This document shows positions 55,251 through 64,000 of a stretch of 64,000 bases of DNA, one piece after another. The notes beneath the pieces were generated by a model that saw only the letters and a program-made list of their open reading frames with translations, searched no databases and was not told where the DNA came from. This DNA is from Gnetum montanum (Eukaryota; Streptophyta; Gnetopsida; Gnetales; Gnetaceae). The translations under genes were made by a program, and so were the position numbers. The stretch is from assembly GCA_015680685.1 (NCBI GenBank), contig MNCI01011532.1, positions 1,025,042-1,089,041 of the forward strand, read 5' to 3'. Numbering within the stretch: position 1 is the stretch's first letter; every line of letters begins with the position of its first letter.

Positions 55251-56341
55251 AAAAAAAACAAATCACCCCATTTCTATCAATATAAATAAAGGAAAACCAA
55301 TACATTGATGCCTTAATAAATTCTGGTGTAGAAGTATCTATAGCCTGAAAATGTATCATTCTAGAATATCCGTGGATAGATAGGAAACCCTTTATAGTTA
55401 GTTTTGAGAAATTAGATAAACAAATAACTAAAGATACTAAGTTGCTAATCAAAACACCTTTAGGTAATATAATTTATTTTGATATAAATTAGATAGATTG
55501 GTTAGCTTATGATATGATAATAGGTGTTGATAGCTTAAGTCAATTTGAACCTTATCAAGTTACAAAAGATAAGATATATTTAGATAAATATGTTTATCCT
55601 AGAAAATTTTATCCCTTATCCAGATTTGACCATCATGAGTCAAAACCCATAAAAACAACAAAATGGGTCATTAATCAAATACATCAAAAGAATGATGAGT
55701 TTCAACAAATAAAGCAAAAAATATTAACCGTGGCCAGTGAAGATCCCTCAACTTTCAAACACAGAAAGGAACATTGGTGTCACATCGATCTAATGGATAA
55801 TGTTAAAGTAAAAGCCAAAGCCCATCATATTGGGATGTCCCTAGAACTGAGAGAAGAATGCGAGACTGAAATTAAACAATTATTAGAAAAAGGTTTTATC
55901 ACTCCCAGTACTAGGATGTTTACTTGTGTAGCATTTTACGTAAATAAAAGAGTGGAGTTAACTAGAGGAAAGGAAAGACTAGTAGTAAATTATAAACCAC
56001 TTAATGATATTCAAACCAGTTCAACATCCCATACCCTCTAAAGATGACCTTTCTCAATGTCTCAAAAATACTCCCATCTATTCTAAATTCAATCTTAAAA
56101 TCAAGCTTCTGGCAAATACAAATCTATCCTGAGGATAGATGGAAGACAACTTTCATAGTACCTGGAGTATTATTCCAATGGAATGTTCTATCATTCGGAA
56201 TCAAGACAACATCCTTCATATTTCAACAATGTATGGATAAAAGTTTTAAGGAATATAATTTTATATTAGTCTATATTGATTATATATTAATTATGTCAAA
56301 AAAATGTGCAACAACATTTAGAACATTTAAATAAATTTTAT
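55251..56341 (+). pseudogene. Pararetrovirus protease and reverse transcriptase
   Basis: The protease strand is seen at 55300-55345 with NSG (55319-55321 is the altered codon) in place of DSG, so the aspartate is lost. The 175-codon ORF (55514-56041) leads into RT, with a KQLLEKGFI block and RLVVNYKPLND. A frameshift follows. The next piece (56044-56334) contains the FWQIQI, WNVLSFGIK and YxDD regions. The YxDD box reads YIDY (56272-56283), with its second aspartate replaced. RT copies the pregenomic RNA into DNA; this copy cannot be active. Confidence 0.85.
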
Positions 56342-56368
56342 GATTTAGTTTATTAGAATGGTTTAGTA

Positions 56369-57091
56369 TTGTCACCATCTGAAAAGAAGATAGAGATCAA
56401 AGTAGAAATGGTCAAATTTCATGGCATGAAAATTACTCATGGGAAAATACACCTGCAAGACCACATTTTAACATCCATTCAAAATTTTCCTGACGAATTA
56501 AAGGAAAAGAAACAATTGCAACATTTTTTAGGATGTTTAAATTATATATCTGGATTCTATAAAGATTTAGCTAAGGATAGAAAGATCCTTAATGAACAAC
56601 TCACAAAAGATGCAAGTACATGGACCCAACAACATACTCTCATAGTCAAGAGATTGAAAGAATAGTGTAAGAATTTACTTCAACTCAGACTACCGACAAA
56701 TGGAACTCTTATCTTAGAAACAGATGTTTTAGAAGAATTTTGGGGAGCTGTACTTAAAGAAGATTTAGATGGTATAATCTAAGTATGTTGATACACAAGT
56801 GGCAAATTCAATAACTTGGAGAAAAATTACCATAGTACCCATAAAAAGCTATTAGCTATAATTAAGGGTATTGAAAAATTTAAACTATTCCTCCAAGAAA
56901 AAAGGTTCATTGTTCGAAGCGATCTCAAACATTTTGACAAGTATCTTCAAGTAAAAAACATTAACAAAGTTGCACATCCTAGATTAATTAGATGGATTTT
57001 GTTATTAGCAAACTTTAATTTTGATAGTCAAGATATTAATGGATCAAAGAATGCTCTGGCAAACTTTCTGACAAGAGAATTTCATGTTTGA
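56369..57091 (+). pseudogene. Pararetrovirus RT connection and RNase H
   Basis: 56369-56665 holds the thumb/connection part (KFHGMKITHGKIHL, LQHFLGCLNYISGF). RNase H begins near 56705 with an ILETDVLEEFWGAV strand carrying the first aspartate. After two stops (near 56780-56790), 56816-57091 carries THKKLLAIIKGIEKF and FIVRSDLKHF. The glutamate expected in the first of these helices is not visible. The reading ends with LANFLTREFHV and a stop at 57089-57091. Confidence 0.8.
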
Positions 57092-57094
57092 CTA

Positions 57095-57933
57095 ATGTAT
57101 TTTGTGTATGTACAAATTTACTCATACAGGAAGGTTGGCAAAGAAGATACAGTAGAAGATTACATGGTTGTAATCTTACTAATAATTATTTACATTTAGT
57201 TGAAGCTAAAAGATTTAGGATTGATCATATGTTCCAATGGAATTAGTTCTGTAATGTGAATAAAAGTTTGCATGTTTGGACTAGTGTTACCCATGCATCC
57301 TATGGAAGTTCCCAACCTGATGGTTCATGGCAAAAACTTGCATTAAAAACCTTAGTCAATTTTAGGAACCTTGACTTTGAGAATGTTTATCTAGAGTGTA
57401 TTCATAATTGGCCACTCTACCATCCCAATCCATATCATGTTAATCATATTAACTTTGATTCTAGTTGCAGGAAACATGATTCATTCTTAGAATGGTGAAA
57501 CAATTTTGGCTACACTCCTCAATATTTTGCTCAAGGTTATCCTTCAAATTTAATTAGAACCAACCAAAGAAAAGATAATGGTGGATTAACATATTTCACC
57601 CATATCCAGTCTCTTGCATGGCATCTACTTCATAAAGAGATTGATGCTCTAGCATATTTCCTAGCCTCCACTTTCAGTCACCACCTGGATTACCAAAATC
57701 CATGGGCTTATGCATGGTACGAGGATATTTACATTGCAATGGACATTGACATCCTAGAACACTGTAGAAGGAATAGAAGATACCCACTTACTCTAGAACT
57801 ATACAACATCAATCCAAAATATTGCCACCTAAGGGAACATTATGGGGTCCACATGCATGAATTCCTTCTCCATGATGATCCACTACCTGGTGAAGTATTC
57901 AATGTAGATAAGACTAACGATGGGTCAGACTAA
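57095..57933 (+). pseudogene. Pararetrovirus ORF after RNase H, function unknown
   Basis: In a different frame from RNase H, sequence from about 57100 runs to TAA 57931 with only two stops (57244-57246 and 57496-57498), giving about 275 residues. Visible features are many aromatic and histidine residues, HASYGSSQPDGSW, WPLYHPNPYHVNHINF, NPWAYAWYEDIYIAMDID and YCHLREHYGVHMHEF. The low stop count over this length shows it was a real gene. Some Caulimoviridae have a second ORF here. I recognise no domain, and the transactivator family is not evident. Confidence 0.7.
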
Positions 57934-58118
57934 AATAAGCCACCTATCTGGCTTATATTAAAAGTAGTGCAATAATAGAGTCTATATTATGGCTTTGGAA
58001 TCAATTCGAATTCTTCAGATTAGATAAGTTTGGTGTGTTGTCTAGTTTCAAAACCCTAGCTGAGTCAGCCAATGGTTCATGCTTATCTTCAAGGTATCTG
58101 GTATGCACCTTGGAGTAG

Positions 58119-58126
58119 TATAAATA
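58119..58126 (+). promoter_or_regulatory. TATA box of the pararetrovirus promoter
   Basis: TATAAATA in AGTAGTATAAATAGGTG, a strong match, correctly placed upstream of the poly(A) signal and primer site. Confidence 0.75.
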
Positions 58127-58310
58127 GGTGTGCTCTTGTTAGTAGGAGACATCATTCAAGACAACCTGAGTGAAGCATAGTGCTCAATAGAAGCATTCTG
58201 AATAAGCATTCCCTACAAGTTTGTAAATTTCTGTTGCAGTTGTGTGTAATAAAGAGAGTTTCTTTCATCACTTTTGCTATTCAGTGGTGAAACGTTGTGC
58301 ACTACGAAAA

Positions 58311-58328
58311 TGGTATCAGAGCCATGAG
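58311..58328 (+). promoter_or_regulatory. tRNA-Met primer-binding site of the pararetrovirus
   Basis: TGGTATCAGAGCCATGAG: the first 12 bases are the exact complement of the initiator tRNA-Met 3' end used by Caulimoviridae. It marks the origin of minus-strand synthesis. Confidence 0.95.
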
Positions 58329-58593
58329 CCCTAATTTACCATAGTTCGATCTATGATAATCCAAATTTTTGTAGGAAGTGTGTAAGATCTGTATCATTGT
58401 GGAGAGAACCAAACGCTGAATTAGTAAGACGAGTGCGCATGAGAAGAGTGTTCTTCTATGTGAACTAATCGTTGGAAGCCTGTAGTGTTGTGTTGAGATG
58501 GTGCCAATTCATTGGAAGTAAGTCATGCTATAAGACCTAAGAGAGGAGGCTATAAGACGTGCAGAGAGGCAACATCATCGTCAACAAACTAGA

Positions 58594-59408
58594 ATGGCTA
58601 ATACTTCAAGTTTAACAGGTGCCAATTCTTATGTTCAACGTCTTTCTAGATTCTGTAGTACTTCTAATGGTACTGAACCCTTACTAGTTCATAAAAGGTC
58701 TAAACTTTATCAGAAGTCTAGTTTAGAATGGTTAAAATCTTATAAAGAAATGTATCTTTAGGAATGTGATCTAGAGATTTCAAGTTCAGGTTTACGTCTT
58801 GTTTGTTTAAGATTGTTTAGTACAATAGAATGTAACAAGTGGATTAAGGAAGGTTATAATTATGTCCATCTAGTAGAACTATCAATACACATCCATCCTC
58901 ACTTCAACTATCGATTGAAAAACCCTTACTAGTTAGCATGAATAGATCAAAGATTTAGAAATTTTAAGAATTCTATAATAACGCAAGCCAAAGGAACTCT
59001 TGAAACGGATGCATTAATAGTAACAATCCCAAATTTTACTTTTTCACTTCATGATCCACATATTAGTAAGAGTCTAATGCTAATCGTATATATACGAATA
59101 GATATGCATGACTGAAAAATCTATGCAACAATAGGTACTAGGTTATGTTTTAAATTATTTAATTCTACAAGTATCCAAACCCTATTACCCTTTGGAGATC
59201 GAAAGGTCCAAGTTGGCACTACCAACCTAGAATATGGTGTAAACATAGACACTAAGAGTCTGCCTATTCATATGCAATATCCAAATTTAACATCTAACTA
59301 TGCTACATACTTTGAATATCTTAGGTTAACACCTACTAGAACAAAAAGAAGAACTTAGGTGAAACTCAAGCCACCTAAGTTTCTTGATTATGATCCTTTA
59401 CAAAATCT
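58594..59408 (+). pseudogene. Pararetrovirus movement protein (30K type), main part
   Basis: ATG 58594 opens MANTSSLTGANSY; in-frame sequence may start somewhat earlier (about 58540). The core has ALIVTIPNFTFSLHDPH, then YATIGTRLCFKLFN and VQVGTTNLEYGVNIDT, typical of the movement proteins that carry pararetroviruses through plasmodesmata. Stops occur at about 58759, 58930, 58939, 59115 and 59357. The reading ends at the right terminal repeat; its continuation is at 52856 on the left. Confidence 0.75.
59281..59408 (+). repeat. Pararetrovirus terminal direct repeat, right
   Basis: Partner of 52728-52855, lying inside the movement-protein frame. After CAAAATC (59402-59408) the sequence is not viral. 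Confidence 0.9.
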
Positions 59409-60176
59409 GGATAAATTTTGATGAACTGTTCACGTTGGATTGGGAAGCAAGTACAAAAGCACAATGGATATGTATTTCATAATTTCCAATGAAATGTTGT
59501 CAAGATTTGTGATCTGTACGTATACATTGAAATAGCCATCTTGCCTTGCCTTGTATTATTCTTTCCTTGTTCTTGATGTGTAGATTGCCTATCTTCTCCT
59601 ATTCTGAATCTTACTAGAAACTTCAATGAATCTTACTAGAAACTTCATTTCATTATTAAGTGGCCAACAAAAAATCAAGATTCATGGCATCGGCCTAACA
59701 TAGACCACAAAAAACAAAGGAGTACAAATGAATAGAAAAACACATGGAAATCAAGAAAAGGGCTACTTTGGTACCCGAAGGCAGAAATCAAATTTGGGAT
59801 GGGAAGTGCAAGGGAAAGATTGCATTTCAATGGATTGGCCTTTGGGAGCATCAAAGGTTTCTTCGTGACTCACACATTCACATGTGTTTATTGGTCATTG
59901 TTGGTTTTTGCTCTTTTTCTCATCTCTACTTAAAAATAAAAAATAAAAAATAAAACAAGGCCATCCTCATGGTCACGAGTCATGAACATGATGATAGATG
60001 GATGCTTCTTCAACTTTTTTTTTTGAAATGTATTTGCTTATGAGTCAAAAAAACCCACCAACATGGCCAATGTCCATTACAAGCTCATGGTGCTTTGTTT
60101 TCACTTTTCCCTTTATCATGACTAGTGCTGATTCCCCAGTGTTCAAAAGGTTTTCGATAATCGTAGGTGAGGTGAG
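59409..60176. other. Unassigned DNA between the pararetrovirus and C3
   Basis: It has a 23-bp tandem repeat (GAATCTTACTAGAAACTTCA, about 59605-59655). At 59736-59755 it has AAAAACACATGGAAATCAAG, also found at 11131-11150 next to E3's 3' LTR. On the minus strand, 60176-60045 is open (PTIIENLLNTGESALVMIKG), but no family is recognised. It does not match E3's missing U3. Confidence 0.5.
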
Positions 60177-60905
60177 TGTTGATGCATAAATTTTGGTTGC
60201 ACCAACACCAAGAAAGAAAACTCGTTTTAGGAGACTATTGCCTAGGGTGTCTCCCATATGGGTACAAAAACCTAGGAATAGTCTCAATTGGAGAGGGCTA
60301 CATGGCCTTTTGCGAATAATAAACTAAAAAAAACCCTTGAATTTAAATTAAATAATTATCCTGAATACAATGAGTAACTAAAGAAATAAATTTTCCCTGG
60401 TCTCATCGTTTCACCAGCCACATGCACTGCTTGGAATGCTATCACCATAGAGAGGAAGAGGGAGTGAGGAGGAGGAGAAAAAAGAAAAAGAGAGACTAAT
60501 TGTTGCAGTTTGCATTGGGTAGCAGTCGTAGTTACTCAAAGCCTACCGTCGTTTGCCACCTTTTGTGCACTATCTTAGAGAGAAAGATTGTCCACCCATG
60601 TTTGCACCACCGAGATAAGTTGTCAGTCCAAAGAAAATCATAAGTCTTGCGTCTTACACATGGGCTACACTGCTGTAGATAAAAGAAAAAGAGAGAGATA
60701 GAACCCTCCTGCATTGCTGTAGGGAGCCCAAGGGTCTAATTTTGATCCATTGGCTCCTACTTTGGACCCTCCTCGAAGATCAGCTAAAAGCCTATAAAAT
60801 ATAAGAAAATAAAGGAGGAAATCGTTGCCTCTAGAGAGGAAGCTACTCCCTCAAGATTGATAGTAAGAGCCCTTCCTCCCTCCCCAACTAATTTGTGTTT
60901 GCCTC

Positions 60906-60913
60906 TATTTATA
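60906..60913 (-). promoter_or_regulatory. TATA box of the C3 LTR
   Basis: Minus-strand TATAAATA in GGCTATAAATAGAGGC, about 730 bp from the LTR's low end. It shows what an unmodified E3-family LTR promoter looks like. Confidence 0.7.
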
Positions 60914-62849
60914 GCCATTGCGACCATCTCATAATGGTGCCCACATTCTATCATAACCGCTTGTCATGTTCCTATGGTAAATGCCACCGTGAATAGCCAT
61001 TGCAACCACCATGCAATTAGTATAGCCCATGTCCAACAGGTAATGCCCCATGAATGATCACAACTGCCATCATGAATGGCCACCACCTGGCCATTACTGC
61101 CCATGATCTCCAATTTAAGTACCCACCATGTGCTGCAAAAATAATTATGTAACCAGTCTACGTTATGTGAAGTATACATTTGCGAAGAACATTAGATGCC
61201 TTTATGTCATTTTATAATGCCTCTGTTGACATCAACGTAAATCTCTGTCACTATGCTTATTTTTTTAATTGCCAACAGTTGCTGCATTGGACAATGACAA
61301 TTTCAAGGCATGAATATCAGTCTAAATAGAGACCAAGCCATGAATGTTGTTATTAATTGAGATTAGCAAAAGATTTGGAGATCCTAATTTAGCAATCTTT
61401 GATAGTAACATTCACTGTTACCATCCCTTGCATGATTTTTATAATGGTTATTGAGAGAGATAAATAGAGACGTTAATAATCATGACCCCATGAGAGCATT
61501 GGAAGTGTTAACATCAACACTTAGCCCCCAAACTTTAATTGCATATAGGTGCAAGGAACAAGACCATAGAAATTTTAAAATGAGATGTAATTGAAAACAT
61601 CACATAATGGTCAAATTGAAACTTGAAAGCAAACTATACTAATATGAACATGATTAAAATAACCATCTAATCAAAAGAGAACTAAATGCGAGCCACCCAA
61701 ACCACACCATCTTATTTAATCGAACTCTAAACATATAATTTTATTATTTTAACTACATATATCTATATATAATTAAAATATAATTATGATTTCTTTCCCA
61801 ATCTTCTTACAAAGTAAAAGTCAACAACATGTAGACTACTTTGAGCACAAGACCCATACTAAACTTAATGAGAGCATACTCACATTAGATTGTGGCTAGT
61901 TACAACTTTCAGATTTTTCCTTGAAACTTTTATTTTTTATTTTTTGACATTAAGAAATAAAATGGATTAAAAAGGATTATTTGCCCCCTTTATGATGAAA
62001 ATAGGTTCAAAATTGGAAATGGAGGTTAAGGTGAGGATAGCTACTAGACCCCATCACACTTAAGAAATTATTACACTACCAATGAACACGGTCCTCACTT
62101 TTTTTTATTTTTATTTTCATTAGGATACTTTGCCCATGATGTACTTCATTCTTAAAGTAGGAATTCCAACATGAGTCTGGGCAATTAGCTGCACTGCCAA
62201 TGAACATGATCTTTTTGAAAATTTGCCCATGGTGCAGTTCAACCCTTGTGTATGTGCCTTGATTATAATTTGATAGCATCATAGCAGGTCTTCTAGGTGG
62301 CTAAGGGTTCTCAAGTGGAGATGAACACACTTCACCTTGTTGTTCATAGGGTAACCATGGATCATCACACTTGAGGGCTAGGGCTTATGAGAAGGAAAAT
62401 GGGTTTTCCAAGGTCACCTAGTAATTATGGCTAACCATTCTCCAACATCATCTATGCTACACTCATATGATCATGATGATTACATGATAAGTTAGCACAA
62501 ATCTCATGCTCCATAATTCAACATAACTAAAGAAACTAAAACCTTGAAAAAGACTAGGAAGAATCAAAGCATTATTGAAATATATAGTATAAAAGAGATT
62601 TTATGTAATACTAATAAGAAATATTATATAACACATTATAGTAACATTATTCTCAATGGTGCTCTGATGACCCAAGCCTAGTAACTCAAAAGACCATAAT
62701 GATTATCAAAATCATATGCAATGAAAAAATCAAAACAATATGCCAAGAAAGAAATGATGGAAATGTAAAGAAAATATGCAAATACAACTATATACAAATA
62801 AAATGCATGGAAAAGAGGAAGAAAGCATGCAACTAAGAATCTACAAGTG

Positions 62850-63900
62850 CCCATGTGAGGTACCTGAGTAGAAATGCTTCAAATGAAATGCATTAAAATT
62901 TCTATGTAACCTACATCCTTGCAAATTAGCAATTTCATATACATTGGGACCAACGACATCTATAATTTGGAATGGACTAGACCACATAGGAGAAAACTTA
63001 GTTTGGAGGTCGATCTAACTAGATGCTCTATCCCTCTTAAGAACCAAGTCACCTACTTGAAATACTTTTGCTGCATAATTCTTATCAAATCATTTCTTGA
63101 CAATTTGTTGATGAGTACACAGATTTTTGATCGCTTTAACCCTTTTAAGCTCTAGATTCCAAATGTTGCATGTACGTGATATTAGATGCTCATCAGTTGG
63201 CAAATAGTCCAAGAAGAACTGTTCTGTTGGAATTTGCAAATTAGTTGACAACATTGGTTCTTGTCCGTACACTAAGTCATATGGTGTAGTCTTGATCAAT
63301 TCTTTATAATGGACCCTATCTGCCAAAATTGCCCATTTTAGTTGTTCATGCCAAGTTCATGGGTTTTGGGGTAGCATTTTCTTAATTCCATCTAATATGA
63401 TTTTGTTGGAGGACTCAGCCAAACCATTACCCTATGGATAATATTCGGTTACCACATTGATTATGATGTTATGTTCTCTAGTCCAATTTGTAAACTCGAT
63501 GGAGATGAAGATGGGTTTGTTGTTAACTACTAAAGTGTAAGGATACCCATACCTCGAGATTATATCATTTTCTAAGAAGCAAATGACCTCACGAGATGAC
63601 ATAGTTTTAGTTGCTTTTGCTTCTAACCAACATGTGCAATAATTCGTGGCTATTAAGATAAACTTGTGTAGGGTAGTAGACAAAGGATTAATCACTCTGA
63701 TAAAATCTAAAGTCCATTGTGCAAATGGCCTAGTTTCTATTATAGGTTGTAAAGAGGCTAAACTCTTGGGGTCTTTACCCTTAAATATTTGACATTGGAC
63801 ATAAGTTTTAACCAAGTTGTAAGCATCATTTATCATAATTGGCCAATAATGATCAACCCTCATGATTTTATGAACTAGTAAGCAGTATCCTATATGTCCT
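62850..63900 (-). pseudogene. Integrase of C3
   Basis: 63863-63432 is open for 143 codons: RVDHYWPIMINDAYNLV and CQIFKG (zinc-binding end), WTLDFIRVI (first D), then VVNNKPIFIS, where the second catalytic D has become N, so this copy is dead. After a frame change, 63326-63090 continues with TPYDLVYGQEPMLSTNLQ. The C-terminal part below 63090 is broken. Residues match E3's integrase throughout. Confidence 0.85.
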
Positions 63901-64000
63901 TTCTTGTGAAGCTATTTCAAAGCATTATTAGCCTGTTCTTGGTCCAAGCATGGAAGTTCTTTTTAAATAGTTTACCACATATTAGAGCAAATTTCAAACA

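Larger units (their letters stand above)
57934..58590 (+). promoter_or_regulatory. Pararetrovirus intergenic region: promoter and leader
   Basis: Holds a TATA box (58119-58126), a poly(A) signal AATAAA (58248-58253) about 130 bp downstream, and the primer-binding site (58311-58322). In this family the same AATAAA is bypassed once and used on the second pass to give terminally redundant RNA. The leader between primer site and movement ORF is about 280 bp. Confidence 0.8.
52728..59408 (+). mobile_element. Endogenous pararetrovirus (Caulimoviridae), permuted
   Basis: The plus-strand order is a movement-protein tail, coiled-coil/capsid region, zinc finger, protease, RT, RNase H, an extra ORF, a promoter/leader with tRNA-Met primer site, and the main movement-protein part. 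There is no integrase and no LTR. A repeat of about 128 bp at both ends (52728-52855, 59281-59408) lies inside the movement-protein region, so the unit is a circular genome of about 6.55 kb opened there with a small overlap. Several frameshifts and changed catalytic residues show an old, inactive insertion. Petuvirus-, florendovirus- or gymnosperm-type relatives are possible. I cannot assign a genus. Confidence 0.85.
60177..64000 (-). mobile_element. C3, second copy of the E3 family (3' half, runs off the window)
   Basis: Low LTR end TGTTGATGCATAAATTTT at 60177; a GCCTAGGGTGTCTCCC block at 60240; a minus-strand TATA box at 60906-60913. From 61.3 to 62.84 kb it matches E3's 3' LTR with EP absent. 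Integrase follows from 62.9 kb. Its LTR lacks the DRB fragment and has unrelated sequence in that place (about 60.33-61.3 kb). It continues past 64000. Confidence 0.8.

Noticed and set aside
58311-58330. Possible tRNA gene remnant (TGGTATCAGAGCC)
   Set aside because: It is the complement of a tRNA 3' end in a pararetroviral leader, next to a poly(A) signal, not a tRNA gene. No cloverleaf can be drawn around it.
52728-59408. Reading the pararetrovirus as an LTR retrotransposon with 128-bp LTRs
   Set aside because: There is no integrase, the primer site is more than 5 kb from the left repeat and not next to it, and the repeat lies within movement-protein coding sequence. Promoter and poly(A) signal are elsewhere.
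60045-60287. Minus-strand 80-codon ORF as a host exon
   Set aside because: It spans the LTR low end of C3 at 60177, so its first third is LTR sequence; the rest matches nothing I recognise.

Overview
The window is nuclear DNA of a plant, most likely a seed plant with a large, repeat-laden genome. A gymnosperm would fit, but nothing here proves it. The reasons are Athila-like and Tat-like Ty3 LTR retrotransposons, an endogenous pararetrovirus (Caulimoviridae) with a tRNA-Met primer site, a plant-type two-domain double-stranded-RNA-binding (DRB/HYL1-like) gene fragment, and a jacalin-lectin fragment. I see no intact host gene. Almost every coding block has several stops and frameshifts, and aligned repeat copies differ mainly by transitions, as expected of old, methylated, silenced DNA.

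Layout. (1) 1-2770: start of a minus-strand retroelement (gag N-terminus below position 700, then its LTR from 1142 with a minus-strand TATA box). A block of self-complementary GTAGC/GCTAC repeats lies at about 1740-2520. (2) 2771-8765: a plus-strand Ty3 remnant. It has two long diverged LTRs around an integrase C-terminus and a tandem-repeat 3' UTR; gag, protease, RT and RNase H are gone. (3) 8766-11158: unassigned DNA with a 61-bp tandem duplication, an unresolved block open in many frames (9420-9930) and a minus-strand jacalin-lectin fragment. (4) 11159-52727: a minus-strand Tat-like element ('E3'), spread out by two insertions. (5) 52728-59408: an endogenous pararetrovirus. (6) 59409-60176: unassigned. 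(7) 60177-64000: the 3' half of a second copy of the E3 family ('C3'), cut by the window end.

Nesting. E3's 3' LTR (11159 to about 35.9 kb) was hit by a plus-strand Athila-like element 'EP' (16048-35463). The empty target site is preserved in C3. EP was in turn hit by a minus-strand element 'E1' (25886-32764). E3's gag was hit by 'E2' (41910-48999), a sister of E1, flanked by a perfect ATGGA target duplication. E1 and E2 carry only gag plus protease between LTRs related to EP's, so they look like gag-only non-autonomous relatives dependent on an EP-type pol.

The most unusual points are these. Both E3 LTRs carry the same captured DRB gene fragment, antisense to the element, while C3's LTR lacks it. 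The pararetrovirus begins inside the second dsRNA-binding domain of one captured copy, is circularly permuted, and is bounded by a direct repeat of about 128 bp. It has an unrecognised ORF after RNase H. E3 has an extra RNase H domain upstream of, not after, its RT. EP has a copy of LTR-like promoter sequence in front of its extra second ORF. Three single N positions mark assembly joins that delete or falsely duplicate sequence.
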